In this document: positions 1 to 6,118 of the stretch, one piece after another | How the letters are laid out: every line of letters begins with the position of its first letter | Position numbering within the stretch: the stretch's first letter is position 1 | NCBI GenBank assembly: GCA_002314195.1 | Contig: DCCQ01000134.1 | Location: 1-13,476 of the forward strand | Direction of reading: 5' to 3' | Length of the DNA: 13,476 nt | From: Bacteroidales bacterium UBA1077 | GTDB lineage: Bacteria > Bacteroidota > Bacteroidia > Bacteroidales > UBA932 | Notes under the pieces: generated by a model | The model's input: the letters and a program-made list of their open reading frames with translations, nothing else | Told to the model about the DNA's origin: nothing | Databases searched by the model: none | Position numbers and translations under genes: made by a program

Positions 1-56
1 AAATGTCTAATAGAGACTTTTCTCCACAACATTATCACCCCAAATGTCTACTTGGC

Positions 57-1040
57 CTACTTTGTGCGTCCTACAAGGCGGTCGGCGAAATCACGCAGTG
101 TCTCAAGCCTTTCGCCATCGCAGATGCCCTTGACACACCCTAAAGCTTTCTCCGTCAATTCAACTATGGCCGTCTTTGCGTCCTCGCCTACCTTAAGGGC
201 ATCGTAGATGGCCTTTACCTTGCTGATTTTCGTGGTTTTTCCATCATCGGTCTCCGTCTTCATAGACATCGCTTCCAAGAGGTCCTTGCGGGTGTTTTCG
301 TCAGCTTTCTCGAAAGCCCTCACGGTCAGCCAGCTCTTCTTCTCGTTGAGGATGTCCCCTCCGATCGGCTTTCCGAAGACCTTCACGTCCCCGTAAGCAT
401 CCAGATAGTCATCGGCCACCTGAAAGGCGAGTCCGAGGTTGTAGCCATAGTCGTAAAGGCAGTCACAGTCTTTCTGTGGCGCTCCCGCTATGATGGCTCC
501 CATCTTGGCGGCGCAGGCGATGAGCACGCTCGTCTTGAGACCGATCATATTCATATAATTCTGCATCGGGACAGTCTGAAGGTGCTCGAAGTCCATATCG
601 TACTGCTGCCCCTCGCACACTTCCGCCGATGTTTTTGTGAAGAGATCCAAAACATCTCTGACAACGTCTTTAGGCGCTTTAGCGATGCGTGCGTAACTGT
701 CGATGCACATCACGTCTCCAGAAAGGATCGCCGTGTCGGAGTTCCACTTCTTCCAGACCGTGTCCACCCCTCTGCGAAGAGGCGAACGGTCCATAATGTC
801 ATCGTGGATGAGCGTGAAGCTGTGGAAAACCTCTATGCCGGCCGCAGGCTCCAGAATCTCTGGTGTGAGTTCATCCTTGTACAATGAATATGCTATGAGA
901 CAAAGCGTAGGTCGGATCCGTTTCCCTCCGATTGCTATCATGTACCTGAGCGGATCGTAAAGCCCCGAAGGCTCATCCGTGAATTTGATCTTATTGAAAA
1001 GATTCTTGACGGCCGCGTCGATGTTTTCCTGTGTCAGCAT
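57..1040 (-). CDS. trans-polyprenyl (farnesyl/geranylgeranyl-type) diphosphate synthase
   Basis: Condenses isopentenyl diphosphate with allylic diphosphates to make trans-prenyl chains for quinones and other isoprenoids; cytosolic, Mg2+-dependent. The 327 residues carry the family signatures in order: GGKRIRP (38-44), first Asp-rich motif DDIMD (80-84) followed by RR (89-90), KT (169-170) and second Asp-rich motif DDYLD (210-214). The first motif lacks the two-residue insertion typical of bacterial farnesyl diphosphate synthases (DDxxxxD), and Phe75 lies five residues before it. That suggests a C15-C20 product of the GGPP/polyprenyl type, but chain length cannot be fixed from sequence, so no symbol is given. 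It is complete, with ATG at 1040 and TAG at 57-59. It is transcribed divergently from yhhQ, with its own near-consensus promoter element. The family is certain; the product is not. Confidence 0.93.
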   Translation of the reverse strand: MLTQENIDAAVKNLFNKIKFTDEPSGLYDPLRYMIAIGGKRIRPTLCLIAYSLYKDELTPEILEPAAGIEVFHSFTLIHDDIMDRSPLRRGVDTVWKKWNSDTAILSGDVMCIDSYARIAKAPKDVVRDVLDLFTKTSAEVCEGQQYDMDFEHLQTVPMQNYMNMIGLKTSVLIACAAKMGAIIAGAPQKDCDCLYDYGYNLGLAFQVADDYLDAYGDVKVFGKPIGGDILNEKKSWLTVRAFEKADENTRKDLLEAMSMKTETDDGKTTKISKVKAIYDALKVGEDAKTAIVELTEKALGCVKGICDGERLETLRDFADRLVGRTK

Positions 1041-1061
1041 TGTTTTTCGTTTTTAGGAACG

Positions 1062-1069
1062 TAAAGATA
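1062..1069 (-). promoter_or_regulatory. Bacteroidetes-type -7 element for the polyprenyl synthase
   Basis: The minus strand reads TATCTTTA, seven of eight matches to TAnnTTTG, ending 21 bases before the ATG at 1040. No convincing -33 TTG is seen. It lies back to back with the plus-strand element at 1092-1099, giving a compact divergent promoter region. Confidence 0.5.
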
Positions 1070-1091
1070 GGAATTTTCACCGGAATATTTG

Positions 1092-1099
1092 TATCTTTG
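1092..1099 (+). promoter_or_regulatory. Bacteroidetes-type -7 element for yhhQ
   Basis: TATCTTTG matches the Bacteroidetes primary-sigma -7 consensus TAnnTTTG exactly. Transcription would start near 1103-1107, giving a leader of about 70 bases before the yhhQ ATG at 1177, which holds the pseudoknot described next. A clear -33 TTG is not visible at the usual spacing. Confidence 0.6.
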
Positions 1100-1140
1100 C
1101 ACCCACAAAAGGGTCCGGCCCTCTGACAAAGGAATGGTCC

Positions 1141-1172
1141 TGTGTTCTTGAAACCACGTTAAAAACAAGAAA
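1141..1172 (+). promoter_or_regulatory. candidate preQ1-I-type riboswitch (H-type pseudoknot)
   Basis: A short stem TGTG (1141-1144) / CACG (1155-1158) encloses a loop beginning TTCTTG (1145-1150). An A-rich stretch TTAAAAA follows, and then CAAGAA (1166-1171), which is the exact complement of TTCTTG. This is an H-type pseudoknot. The order stem, UUC-containing loop, ACC before the closing strand, A-rich linker and tail at the ribosome-binding region is that of the preQ1-I aptamer. The next gene encodes a queuosine-precursor transporter, which is the expected target. The first stem is only 4 bp including a U·G pair, the main weakness. Control would be translational, because the tail lies just before the ATG at 1177. 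Confidence 0.5.
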
Positions 1173-1176
1173 GACA

Positions 1177-1893
1177 ATGTCAAATTCAACAAATCAACAG
1201 CGTGAGACGCTGTCTGTTACCTACGTGTGGATGTCAGTGACATTCTGCGTGTGTCTGGTTGTTTCCAACATCTTCATCCCAAGGCTCTGGCAGGTCGGAC
1301 CTCTTCCCGTGCAACTGACCGGAGCTGTACTTCTGTTTCCGATCTCTTACATCCTTAACGATTGTCTTACAGAGGTTTATGGTTACAAAAAGGCTCGTCT
1401 GACAATCTGGATCGGCTTCGCGATGTGCCTCTTTGTGTCGGTTGCGTCATTCATCGTGACGAAGTTGCCAAGGCCGATGTTCGAGGATAGTTATGCCGCA
1501 GCGGAGAGTTTCAACTCGTTGTTCGGCCTTGTTCCGAGATCGATGATAGGCTCACTTCTAGCCTTTATCGCAGGCTCAACGGTAAATGCGTGGATAATGT
1601 CAAAGATGAAGGTGGCGACCAAAGGCAAAGGCTTCGGCTGGAGAGCCATCATCTCCACCATCGGGGGAGAGGCGACAGATTCCCTGATCTTCTTTCCGAT
1701 TGCGTTCGGCGGAATGCTTCCTTTCAGGGCTGTAATCAGTCTGATGTTCACTCAGGTGGTGGCGAAAACATTGTACGAGATCATCATCTTGCCTGTCACC
1801 TCATGGGTTGTCAGAAAGGTGAAGGCACATGAGGGAATTGACACCTACGACAATAATATTTCTTACAATCCATTCAAAGTTAATGAGATATAG
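1177..1893 (+). CDS. yhhQ: queuosine precursor transporter, YhhQ/QPTR family
   Basis: Inner-membrane importer of queuosine precursors (preQ0/preQ1) for tRNA modification. The 238 residues are strongly hydrophobic with about six membrane segments (roughly 15-35, 45-62, 76-96, 118-140, 165-182 and 188-210). They carry family-typical polar motifs: SNIF (30-33), NDCLTEVYGYK (61-71) and GGEATDSL (163-170). The ATG at 1177 follows a leader with a preQ1-like pseudoknot and a consensus -7 promoter. The next gene is queF, which makes preQ1 from preQ0, so import and reduction of the same intermediate are adjacent. No preQ0 synthesis genes (queC, queD, queE) are in the window, which fits salvage but does not prove it. 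Substrate preference between preQ0, preQ1 and queuine is inferred, not visible. Confidence 0.93.
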   Translation: MSNSTNQQRETLSVTYVWMSVTFCVCLVVSNIFIPRLWQVGPLPVQLTGAVLLFPISYILNDCLTEVYGYKKARLTIWIGFAMCLFVSVASFIVTKLPRPMFEDSYAAAESFNSLFGLVPRSMIGSLLAFIAGSTVNAWIMSKMKVATKGKGFGWRAIISTIGGEATDSLIFFPIAFGGMLPFRAVISLMFTQVVAKTLYEIIILPVTSWVVRKVKAHEGIDTYDNNISYNPFKVNEI

Positions 1894-2007
1894 CCCTTGC
1901 TGTCTGATTCGTGAATATTCATGGGTGTATTCCTGGATTGGTGGAGCGAATAAGGTCTCTTTTGGCGCGAGGTAAGATTTTTCGGTAGAATATATAGCAA
2001 TCATATT

Positions 2008-2469
2008 ATGGCGGAAGGAAGAGAATTGGAGGGCCTTCAGTCCCTCGGAAAGAAGACAGAATATAAAAGTGATTATGCTCCGGAGGTTCTGGAGACATTC
2101 GTCAACAAGCATCAAGGCAACGACTACTGGGTGAGGTTCAACTGCCCGGAATTCACGAGCCTGTGTCCGATCACGGGGCAGCCGGACTTCGCCGAAATCA
2201 GAATCAGTTATATTCCCGATGTGCGGATGGTCGAGAGCAAGAGCCTGAAACTCTATCTGTTCAGTTTCCGCAACCACGGGGATTTCCACGAGGATTGCGT
2301 CAACAAGATCATGAAGGATCTCATCAAGTTGATGGACCCTAAGTACATAGAGGTCACCGGACTCTTCACCCCGCGCGGTGGCATATCAATTTACCCGTAC
2401 GCGAACTACGGCCGTCCCGGCACCAAGTACGAAGCGCTTGCCCAGCAACGTTTCGCCACGCATGAGTGA
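2008..2469 (+). CDS. queF: NADPH-dependent 7-cyano-7-deazaguanine (preQ0) reductase, YkvM type
   Basis: Reduces the nitrile of preQ0 to the amine preQ1 using NADPH, in queuosine biosynthesis; cytosolic. The 153 residues match the short single-domain (YkvM) form. The nucleophilic cysteine lies in SLCPITGQPD (Cys53, with general-acid Asp60). The QueF signature ESKSLKLY spans 76-83, followed by FRNHGDFHED with His94. The C-terminus YGRPGTKYEAL is also typical of the family. The ATG at 2008 has no clear Shine-Dalgarno, normal for Bacteroidetes. The 114-base gap from yhhQ holds no convincing promoter, so co-transcription is plausible and the yhhQ leader might control both. A hairpin directly follows the stop. 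Confidence 0.96.
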   Translation: MAEGRELEGLQSLGKKTEYKSDYAPEVLETFVNKHQGNDYWVRFNCPEFTSLCPITGQPDFAEIRISYIPDVRMVESKSLKLYLFSFRNHGDFHEDCVNKIMKDLIKLMDPKYIEVTGLFTPRGGISIYPYANYGRPGTKYEALAQQRFATHE

Positions 2470-2471
2470 TG

Positions 2472-2507
2472 CTTTCGGTCGCTGAGCCTGTCGAAGCGAC
2501 TTTAAAG
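2472..2507 (+). repeat. REP-like palindrome between queF and rsgA
   Basis: Perfect stem GTCGCT (2478-2483) / AGCGAC (2495-2500) around the loop GAGCCTGTCGA. It is flanked by CTTT (2472-2475) and AAAG (2504-2507), which can pair to extend the fold. It begins two bases after the queF stop codon. Related copies occur at 10073-10154 inside a gene and, in part, near 7257-7270. It could act as a terminator or mRNA-end stabiliser for queF, but there is no strong T-run. Confidence 0.75.
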
Positions 2508-2511
2508 GATT

Positions 2512-2545
2512 GTTGCTGTTATATTCAAAGGAATGATTATCTTTG
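2512..2545 (+). promoter_or_regulatory. rsgA promoter, -33 GTTG and -7 TATCTTTG
   Basis: A perfect -7 element TATCTTTG (2538-2545) is preceded by GTTG (2512-2515) with a 22-base spacer, within the Bacteroidetes -33/-7 range. Only nine bases separate the -7 element from the rsgA ATG at 2555, so the transcript should have almost no 5' untranslated region. Confidence 0.65.
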
Positions 2546-2554
2546 TCGCTGAAT

Positions 2555-3505
2555 ATGAAAGGACAAGCGACAGTGGTCAAAAACGCGGGAAGCCATTTCC
2601 TGCTTTCGAGGTTGCCGGAGTGGCGGCCTTTTCCGGCGGTGCTCAAAGGCAAGGTGCGTCTGAAAGGCAGCGAGGCGACCAATCCTGTGGCTGTGGGCGA
2701 CAAGGTTGCTTATGAATATTCAGAAGAACCCTCCGCTACCCATCCGGCCTCGATCGTCGAGGTGCTGGACCGCAAGAACTATGTGATCCGCCGCTCGACG
2801 AACCTTTCAAGGCAGTCGCACGTGATCGCCGCCAATCTGGACAGGGCGTTTATCGTCGTGACGCTTTTCTTCCCGGAGATAAAGTTGCCGTTCCTGGACA
2901 GGCTGCTGGTGACTTGCGAGGTCTATGGCATCCCGGCCACAATTGTCTTGAACAAGGTTGACATATTCAGAAAGGAATTCCCTGAGCAACTTGCTGATTT
3001 TCATAGGGTCTATGAAAGTGCCGGCTATCCAGTGATCGAGACTTCGGCTTTGACTGGGGAGGGAATTGATGAGCTGAAGGCAGCCATCGGAGGCCCCGAG
3101 GACGGTCACATCTGTCTTTTCTCCGGCGAGTCCGGGGTAGGGAAGTCATCCATAATCAAAGCTTTGGATCCGTCCCTGAATCCTAAGGTCGGCAACATTT
3201 CCCTTGCTCACCTTCAAGGCCGTCACACCACATCCTTGTACGAAATGTACCCGTTGGCATCAGGTGGCTTCATCATTGATTCTCCGGGTCTTAGGGGTTT
3301 CGGCCTTGTCCACCTTGAAAAGGAGGAGATCGCCCTCTACTTCCCTGAAATGCTCAGGTACTCGCGCGACTGCCGTTTCGCCCCCTGCACCCACACCCAC
3401 GAGCCAGGCTGCGCCGTAAAACAAGCCGTGGACAACGGCCAAATCTCCCCCGAGCGCTACAACTCCTACCTCGGAATGCTCGAAGAGGACAAGAAGTTCA
3501 GGTAG
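2555..3505 (+). CDS. rsgA: ribosome small-subunit-dependent GTPase A
   Basis: Circularly permuted GTPase that checks late 30S ribosomal-subunit maturation. From the ATG at 2555 it has 316 residues: an N-terminal OB-fold (about 1-75), a GTPase domain with motifs in permuted order G4 NKVD (133-136), G1 GESGVGKSS (191-199), switch I GRHTTS (222-227) and G3 DSPG (242-245), and a C-terminal zinc site with Cys273, Cys278, His280 and Cys286. The frame is also open from a TTG at 2543, but that codon lies inside the -7 promoter element, and the start MKGQATVVKNAGS is typical of Bacteroidetes RsgA, so ATG 2555 is chosen. It is probably an independent transcription unit, separated from queF by a hairpin and its own promoter. 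Confidence 0.96.
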   Translation: MKGQATVVKNAGSHFLLSRLPEWRPFPAVLKGKVRLKGSEATNPVAVGDKVAYEYSEEPSATHPASIVEVLDRKNYVIRRSTNLSRQSHVIAANLDRAFIVVTLFFPEIKLPFLDRLLVTCEVYGIPATIVLNKVDIFRKEFPEQLADFHRVYESAGYPVIETSALTGEGIDELKAAIGGPEDGHICLFSGESGVGKSSIIKALDPSLNPKVGNISLAHLQGRHTTSLYEMYPLASGGFIIDSPGLRGFGLVHLEKEEIALYFPEMLRYSRDCRFAPCTHTHEPGCAVKQAVDNGQISPERYNSYLGMLEEDKKFR

Positions 3506-3562
3506 AATAACGATCATATATGGTGTGGAATCAAATATTTTCTACTATAATTTAATGATAAT

Positions 3563-4231
3563 ATGTGTACTAAAAGAATCTTTCTTTCATTTGTCGTCAT
3601 GTTGGCGGTGTCACCGTTGTTCGCTCAAAAAGCGGACTGGGCATGGTTTGGGAAATATTCTGAGGCCAACGCGAATCTCACAGAGAAGCCTAAGGCTGTC
3701 CTTTTGGGCGATTCCATCACGGAAGGATGGGTTCGTGCGGATCCTGATTTCTTTACGGCAAACAACTTTGTCGGACGTGGGATCAGCGGGCAGACCACTT
3801 CTCAGATTCTGGTCAGGATGAGAGAGGATGTCGTGAGGCTTAAGCCTAAGTACGTGGTGATACTTTGCGGCATAAATGACATAGCTCTCAATCCTGGTCA
3901 TGCTGTCAGCGTCGAGACCGCTGTCGGAAGCATAGAGTCTATGTGCGAGATAGCCAGGGCGAATGGAATCAAACCGGTGGTCTGTTCCCTGCTTGGTTCC
4001 TACAACATCCGTTGGAGACCTGAAGTGAAGGATAGTTTCGAACAGGTGGTGAGGTTCAATGAACTTCTCAAGGCCTATGCCAAAGAAAAGCACATCAAGT
4101 ATGTCGACTACTTCACTTTGATGTCGGACGGTACCGGCCGGATCCGTCCGGAATACTCCGAAGACACGGTCCACCCGAACATTGAAGGCTTCAAGGTTAT
4201 GGAGAATTACCTTCTTGGGTTCCTGAAATAG
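3563..4231 (+). CDS. exported SGNH/GDSL-family esterase or acylhydrolase
   Basis: A serine hydrolase of the SGNH superfamily, probably acting on acyl or acetyl esters in the periplasm or outside the cell. The 222 residues start with a signal peptide (basic CTKR, hydrophobic core 6-19, likely cleavage near 22 after LFAQ). The four SGNH blocks are present: GDSITEGW with nucleophile Ser51, GRGISGQTT with the block-II glycine (about 71-79), GIND with Asn105, and DTVHPN with Asp201 and His204. All catalytic residues are intact. Substrate cannot be assigned: lysophospholipids, acetylated sugars and xylan or pectin esters are all handled by this superfamily. The gap to rsgA is 57 bases, AT-rich, without a clear promoter. 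No polysaccharide-utilisation genes surround it. Confidence 0.9.
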   Translation: MCTKRIFLSFVVMLAVSPLFAQKADWAWFGKYSEANANLTEKPKAVLLGDSITEGWVRADPDFFTANNFVGRGISGQTTSQILVRMREDVVRLKPKYVVILCGINDIALNPGHAVSVETAVGSIESMCEIARANGIKPVVCSLLGSYNIRWRPEVKDSFEQVVRFNELLKAYAKEKHIKYVDYFTLMSDGTGRIRPEYSEDTVHPNIEGFKVMENYLLGFLK

Positions 4232-4283
4232 GGCGGTTCGTTGTCAATGTTCTAATGATAATCAACGTCTAAAGGCAAATGAT

Positions 4284-4820
4284 ATGGGCAGTTTTGAGAA
4301 ATACGAGAGTGATTTGGTTGACAGATTGGTCGAGTTGTGCACGGCAAGAGGTCTGTTGGACGGAATGTTGCTGAGCTGTCCTGACATCACTGCCCGATGG
4401 GAACCCATAGCGTTGGAATATTCCGGTGACGCTGTTAGGGAGTTTAACGCCTATCCGGATGTCGTGCTTGCATGGACGGCCTACATCGGGATGGCCGTGG
4501 CCTGCTGGTGGGATAAGGACTGGAACAGGTACAAGGATCAGGGATATTCATCGCTTGTGGGTTCAAGAGGTTTTGACGACCTTGATGAGCATGTCACCAG
4601 GGATGTCCTCAAGCACCCGCTCAATTCAAAGGAAGCGGCTGACATAGCCTTTGATCTGGCTTTTCTGGCCGGTGATGCGTATTCATTCATGATGCGACAG
4701 AATGTAGAGGCGCAAAGCGTGGATGCGTTCAACATTTTCAGGCTTACCCTGTCTGCCATGTACCGTGTCGGTGCCGCGATAGAGTTAAAGGCACTGCACT
4801 ACAAGATGGAAAGGATATAG
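4284..4820 (+). CDS. hypothetical cytosolic protein, 178 residues
   Basis: Not recognised. The protein is soluble-looking with no signal peptide, rich in acidic and aromatic residues, and probably mostly helical. Notable segments are YPDVVLAWTAYIGMAVACWWDKDW (57-80; hydrophobic, with paired tryptophans) and the helix-like 116-137 and 150-170 stretches. The moderate hydrophobicity around 58-75 is more like a buried helix than a membrane span because it is followed at once by WWDKDWNRYKD. Composition and codon use match its neighbours, so it is a credible gene rather than a shadow frame. It lies 52 bases after the SGNH hydrolase and 118 bases before the marR-hdr operon, in the same direction, so it could end the preceding transcription unit. 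No function is proposed. Confidence 0.8.
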   Translation: MGSFEKYESDLVDRLVELCTARGLLDGMLLSCPDITARWEPIALEYSGDAVREFNAYPDVVLAWTAYIGMAVACWWDKDWNRYKDQGYSSLVGSRGFDDLDEHVTRDVLKHPLNSKEAADIAFDLAFLAGDAYSFMMRQNVEAQSVDAFNIFRLTLSAMYRVGAAIELKALHYKMERI

Positions 4821-4900
4821 ACGAAAAAGTCATAATTCATCACAGTCTGAATATTTACGAATAGTTTTAGTTGTTATGACGGTTTTTCACCATTTTGTGT

Positions 4901-4908
4901 TACCTTTG
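4901..4908 (+). promoter_or_regulatory. -7 promoter element of the marR-hdr operon
   Basis: TACCTTTG fits TAnnTTTG exactly, 30 bases before the marR ATG at 4939. The nearest TTG upstream (4871-4873) is 27 bases away, longer than the usual spacer. It is the only convincing promoter seen before the hdr genes, so it likely drives the operon. An operator for the MarR protein might overlap it, but no clean palindrome was found here. Confidence 0.55.
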
Positions 4909-4938
4909 CAAAAAGAGTAAAAGGTCTTACTATAAGAT

Positions 4939-5433
4939 ATGGTACTGGAAAAGCAGATACTGATGTTTCTTAACATCGCGCACAACAGCGTGAAGCAGTG
5001 TATGTCGGAGGTGTTCCAGAAGGGTGGGTTCAACCTTACTCCGGAGCAGTTCCTCGTGATGGACACGCTTTGGGACGAGGGAGTGCTGACCCAACAGCAG
5101 ATCGCCGACATCACGATGAGGGACAAGAATTCCATTGTGAAACTTATTGACGGACTGGAGAACAGGAAACTGGTCCGCCGCGTGAGCAACCCCAAGGACA
5201 GGAGGCAGAACCTTATCGAGGTCACGCCATATTCCCGGAAAATCAAGGACAAGGTGACGGAACTCTCTCTTGAGTCGGTCGCCACGATTGTGGGGGACAT
5301 CCCGCGTGAGGATCTGGAATCATTCGTCAAGACGCTGGCTAGGATGGAAAGGAATATGAACCCTAAGTCCGATCTGGAGGCTTTGGCCAAGAAATATCCT
5401 ACTAAAAAGAAAGGCGATGGGACGACTGTATGA
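4939..5433 (+). CDS. MarR-family transcriptional regulator
   Basis: Winged-helix DNA-binding regulator, expected to act as a dimer and usually relieved by a small ligand or redox change. In 164 residues, helices 1-30 and 100-145 would form the dimer interface. Residues 34-97 form the winged helix-turn-helix: LTPEQFLVMDTLW, LTQQQIADITMRDKNSIVKLIDGLENRKLVRRV, then the wing with the MarR-type signature NPKDRRQNLIEVT (84-96). The C-terminus is lysine-rich. Its last 17 bases overlap hdrC1, so regulator and Fe-S subunit are translationally coupled and it very probably controls the operon. The only cysteine is Cys21, so a multi-cysteine thiol switch is unlikely. The ligand is unknown. Confidence 0.93.
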   Translation: MVLEKQILMFLNIAHNSVKQCMSEVFQKGGFNLTPEQFLVMDTLWDEGVLTQQQIADITMRDKNSIVKLIDGLENRKLVRRVSNPKDRRQNLIEVTPYSRKIKDKVTELSLESVATIVGDIPREDLESFVKTLARMERNMNPKSDLEALAKKYPTKKKGDGTTV

Positions 5434-6112
5434 CCTCCTGATGAAGGACTACCGCCTGAAGGAAGGGCTGAACGCCTGCATCAACTGCGGCACCTGCACG
5501 GCCATCTGCCCGGCGGCGGAGTTCTACCGCTATGACCCTCGAAGGATTGTTGACATCGTCCAGAGCAAGGATGAGGAAGAGATTGAGAAACTACTCAAGA
5601 GCGACACTATCTGGTACTGCGGAGAGTGCATGAGCTGCGTGACGAGATGCCCTCGGAGGAACGCTCCGGGATTGATTATTATGGCGTTACGCAACCTGTC
5701 CATCGAACTTGGCTACTTTATCGAATCTGAGAAAGGCCGTCAGCAGTTCCTTTTGACCAAGGACTTGTGCGCCAACGTGCTGGACTACGGCTACTGTGTC
5801 TATCCCCGTCGCTTCGACTATGCCGGACATCCTGAGGCCGGAAAGGTCTGGGAATGGGAGGAGAAGCATCTGGACGATGTGTTCGAAAGGCTCGGTGCCA
5901 ATCTGGACGGAGAAGGCCCAGGAGCGATGCGTCGCATCCCACAGGAGGACCGTGACCAGCTCAAGAGAATCTTTGACGAGACTGGAGCCACCGAAAGGAT
6001 GGAGAAAGTTCGGGAGGCTGGCCTGAAAAAGGCTGAGGAGATGGGTCTCACCGAGGACGAGTTCATAGCGAAAATCTACACGGACAGTGATCCGAAACAC
6101 TTAAACAAATAG
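5417..6112 (+). CDS. HdrC-like electron-transfer protein with two [4Fe-4S] clusters (C1)
   Basis: Ferredoxin-type subunit of an Hdr-like complex, expected to pass electrons between the HdrA flavin and HdrB. In 231 residues the two cluster motifs are CINCGTCTAICP (Cys21, 24, 27, 31) and CGECMSCVTRCP (Cys68, 71, 74, 78). A long C-terminal extension (about 100-231) has no recognised fold: aromatic-rich at 115-150, then charged and helical to the end. The extension makes it about twice the size of the second HdrC here (109 residues), so the two are not interchangeable. The ATG at 5417 lies inside marR and is preceded by the purine-rich AAAGAAAGGCG. The gap to hdrB is six bases. The Fe-S assignment is certain; the partner is inferred from gene order. 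Confidence 0.9.
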   Translation: MGRLYDLLMKDYRLKEGLNACINCGTCTAICPAAEFYRYDPRRIVDIVQSKDEEEIEKLLKSDTIWYCGECMSCVTRCPRRNAPGLIIMALRNLSIELGYFIESEKGRQQFLLTKDLCANVLDYGYCVYPRRFDYAGHPEAGKVWEWEEKHLDDVFERLGANLDGEGPGAMRRIPQEDRDQLKRIFDETGATERMEKVREAGLKKAEEMGLTEDEFIAKIYTDSDPKHLNK

Positions 6113-6118
6113 CCCTCA

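Noticed and set aside
20..28. DnaA-box-like TTCTCCACA
   Set aside because: A single copy with one mismatch, no cluster and no dnaA or dnaN nearby; expected by chance.
1..50. Direct repeat AAATGTCTA at 1-9 and 42-50
   Set aside because: Only two copies are visible and the window edge cuts the context; it is too short to call a repeat array, CRISPR or attachment site.
2543..2557. TTG start for rsgA at 2543
   Set aside because: The codon lies inside the -7 promoter element, so it would not be in the mRNA; ATG 2555 gives the usual RsgA N-terminus.
2386..2703. Antisense frame over queF/rsgA, with a peptide containing SLRQAQRP
   Set aside because: The peptide is the translation of the REP-like palindrome plus antisense rsgA, a common source of spurious genes.
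3611..4174. Long antisense frame (187 codons) opposite the SGNH hydrolase
   Set aside because: It is an antisense shadow of a gene with all catalytic motifs intact; it has no features of its own.
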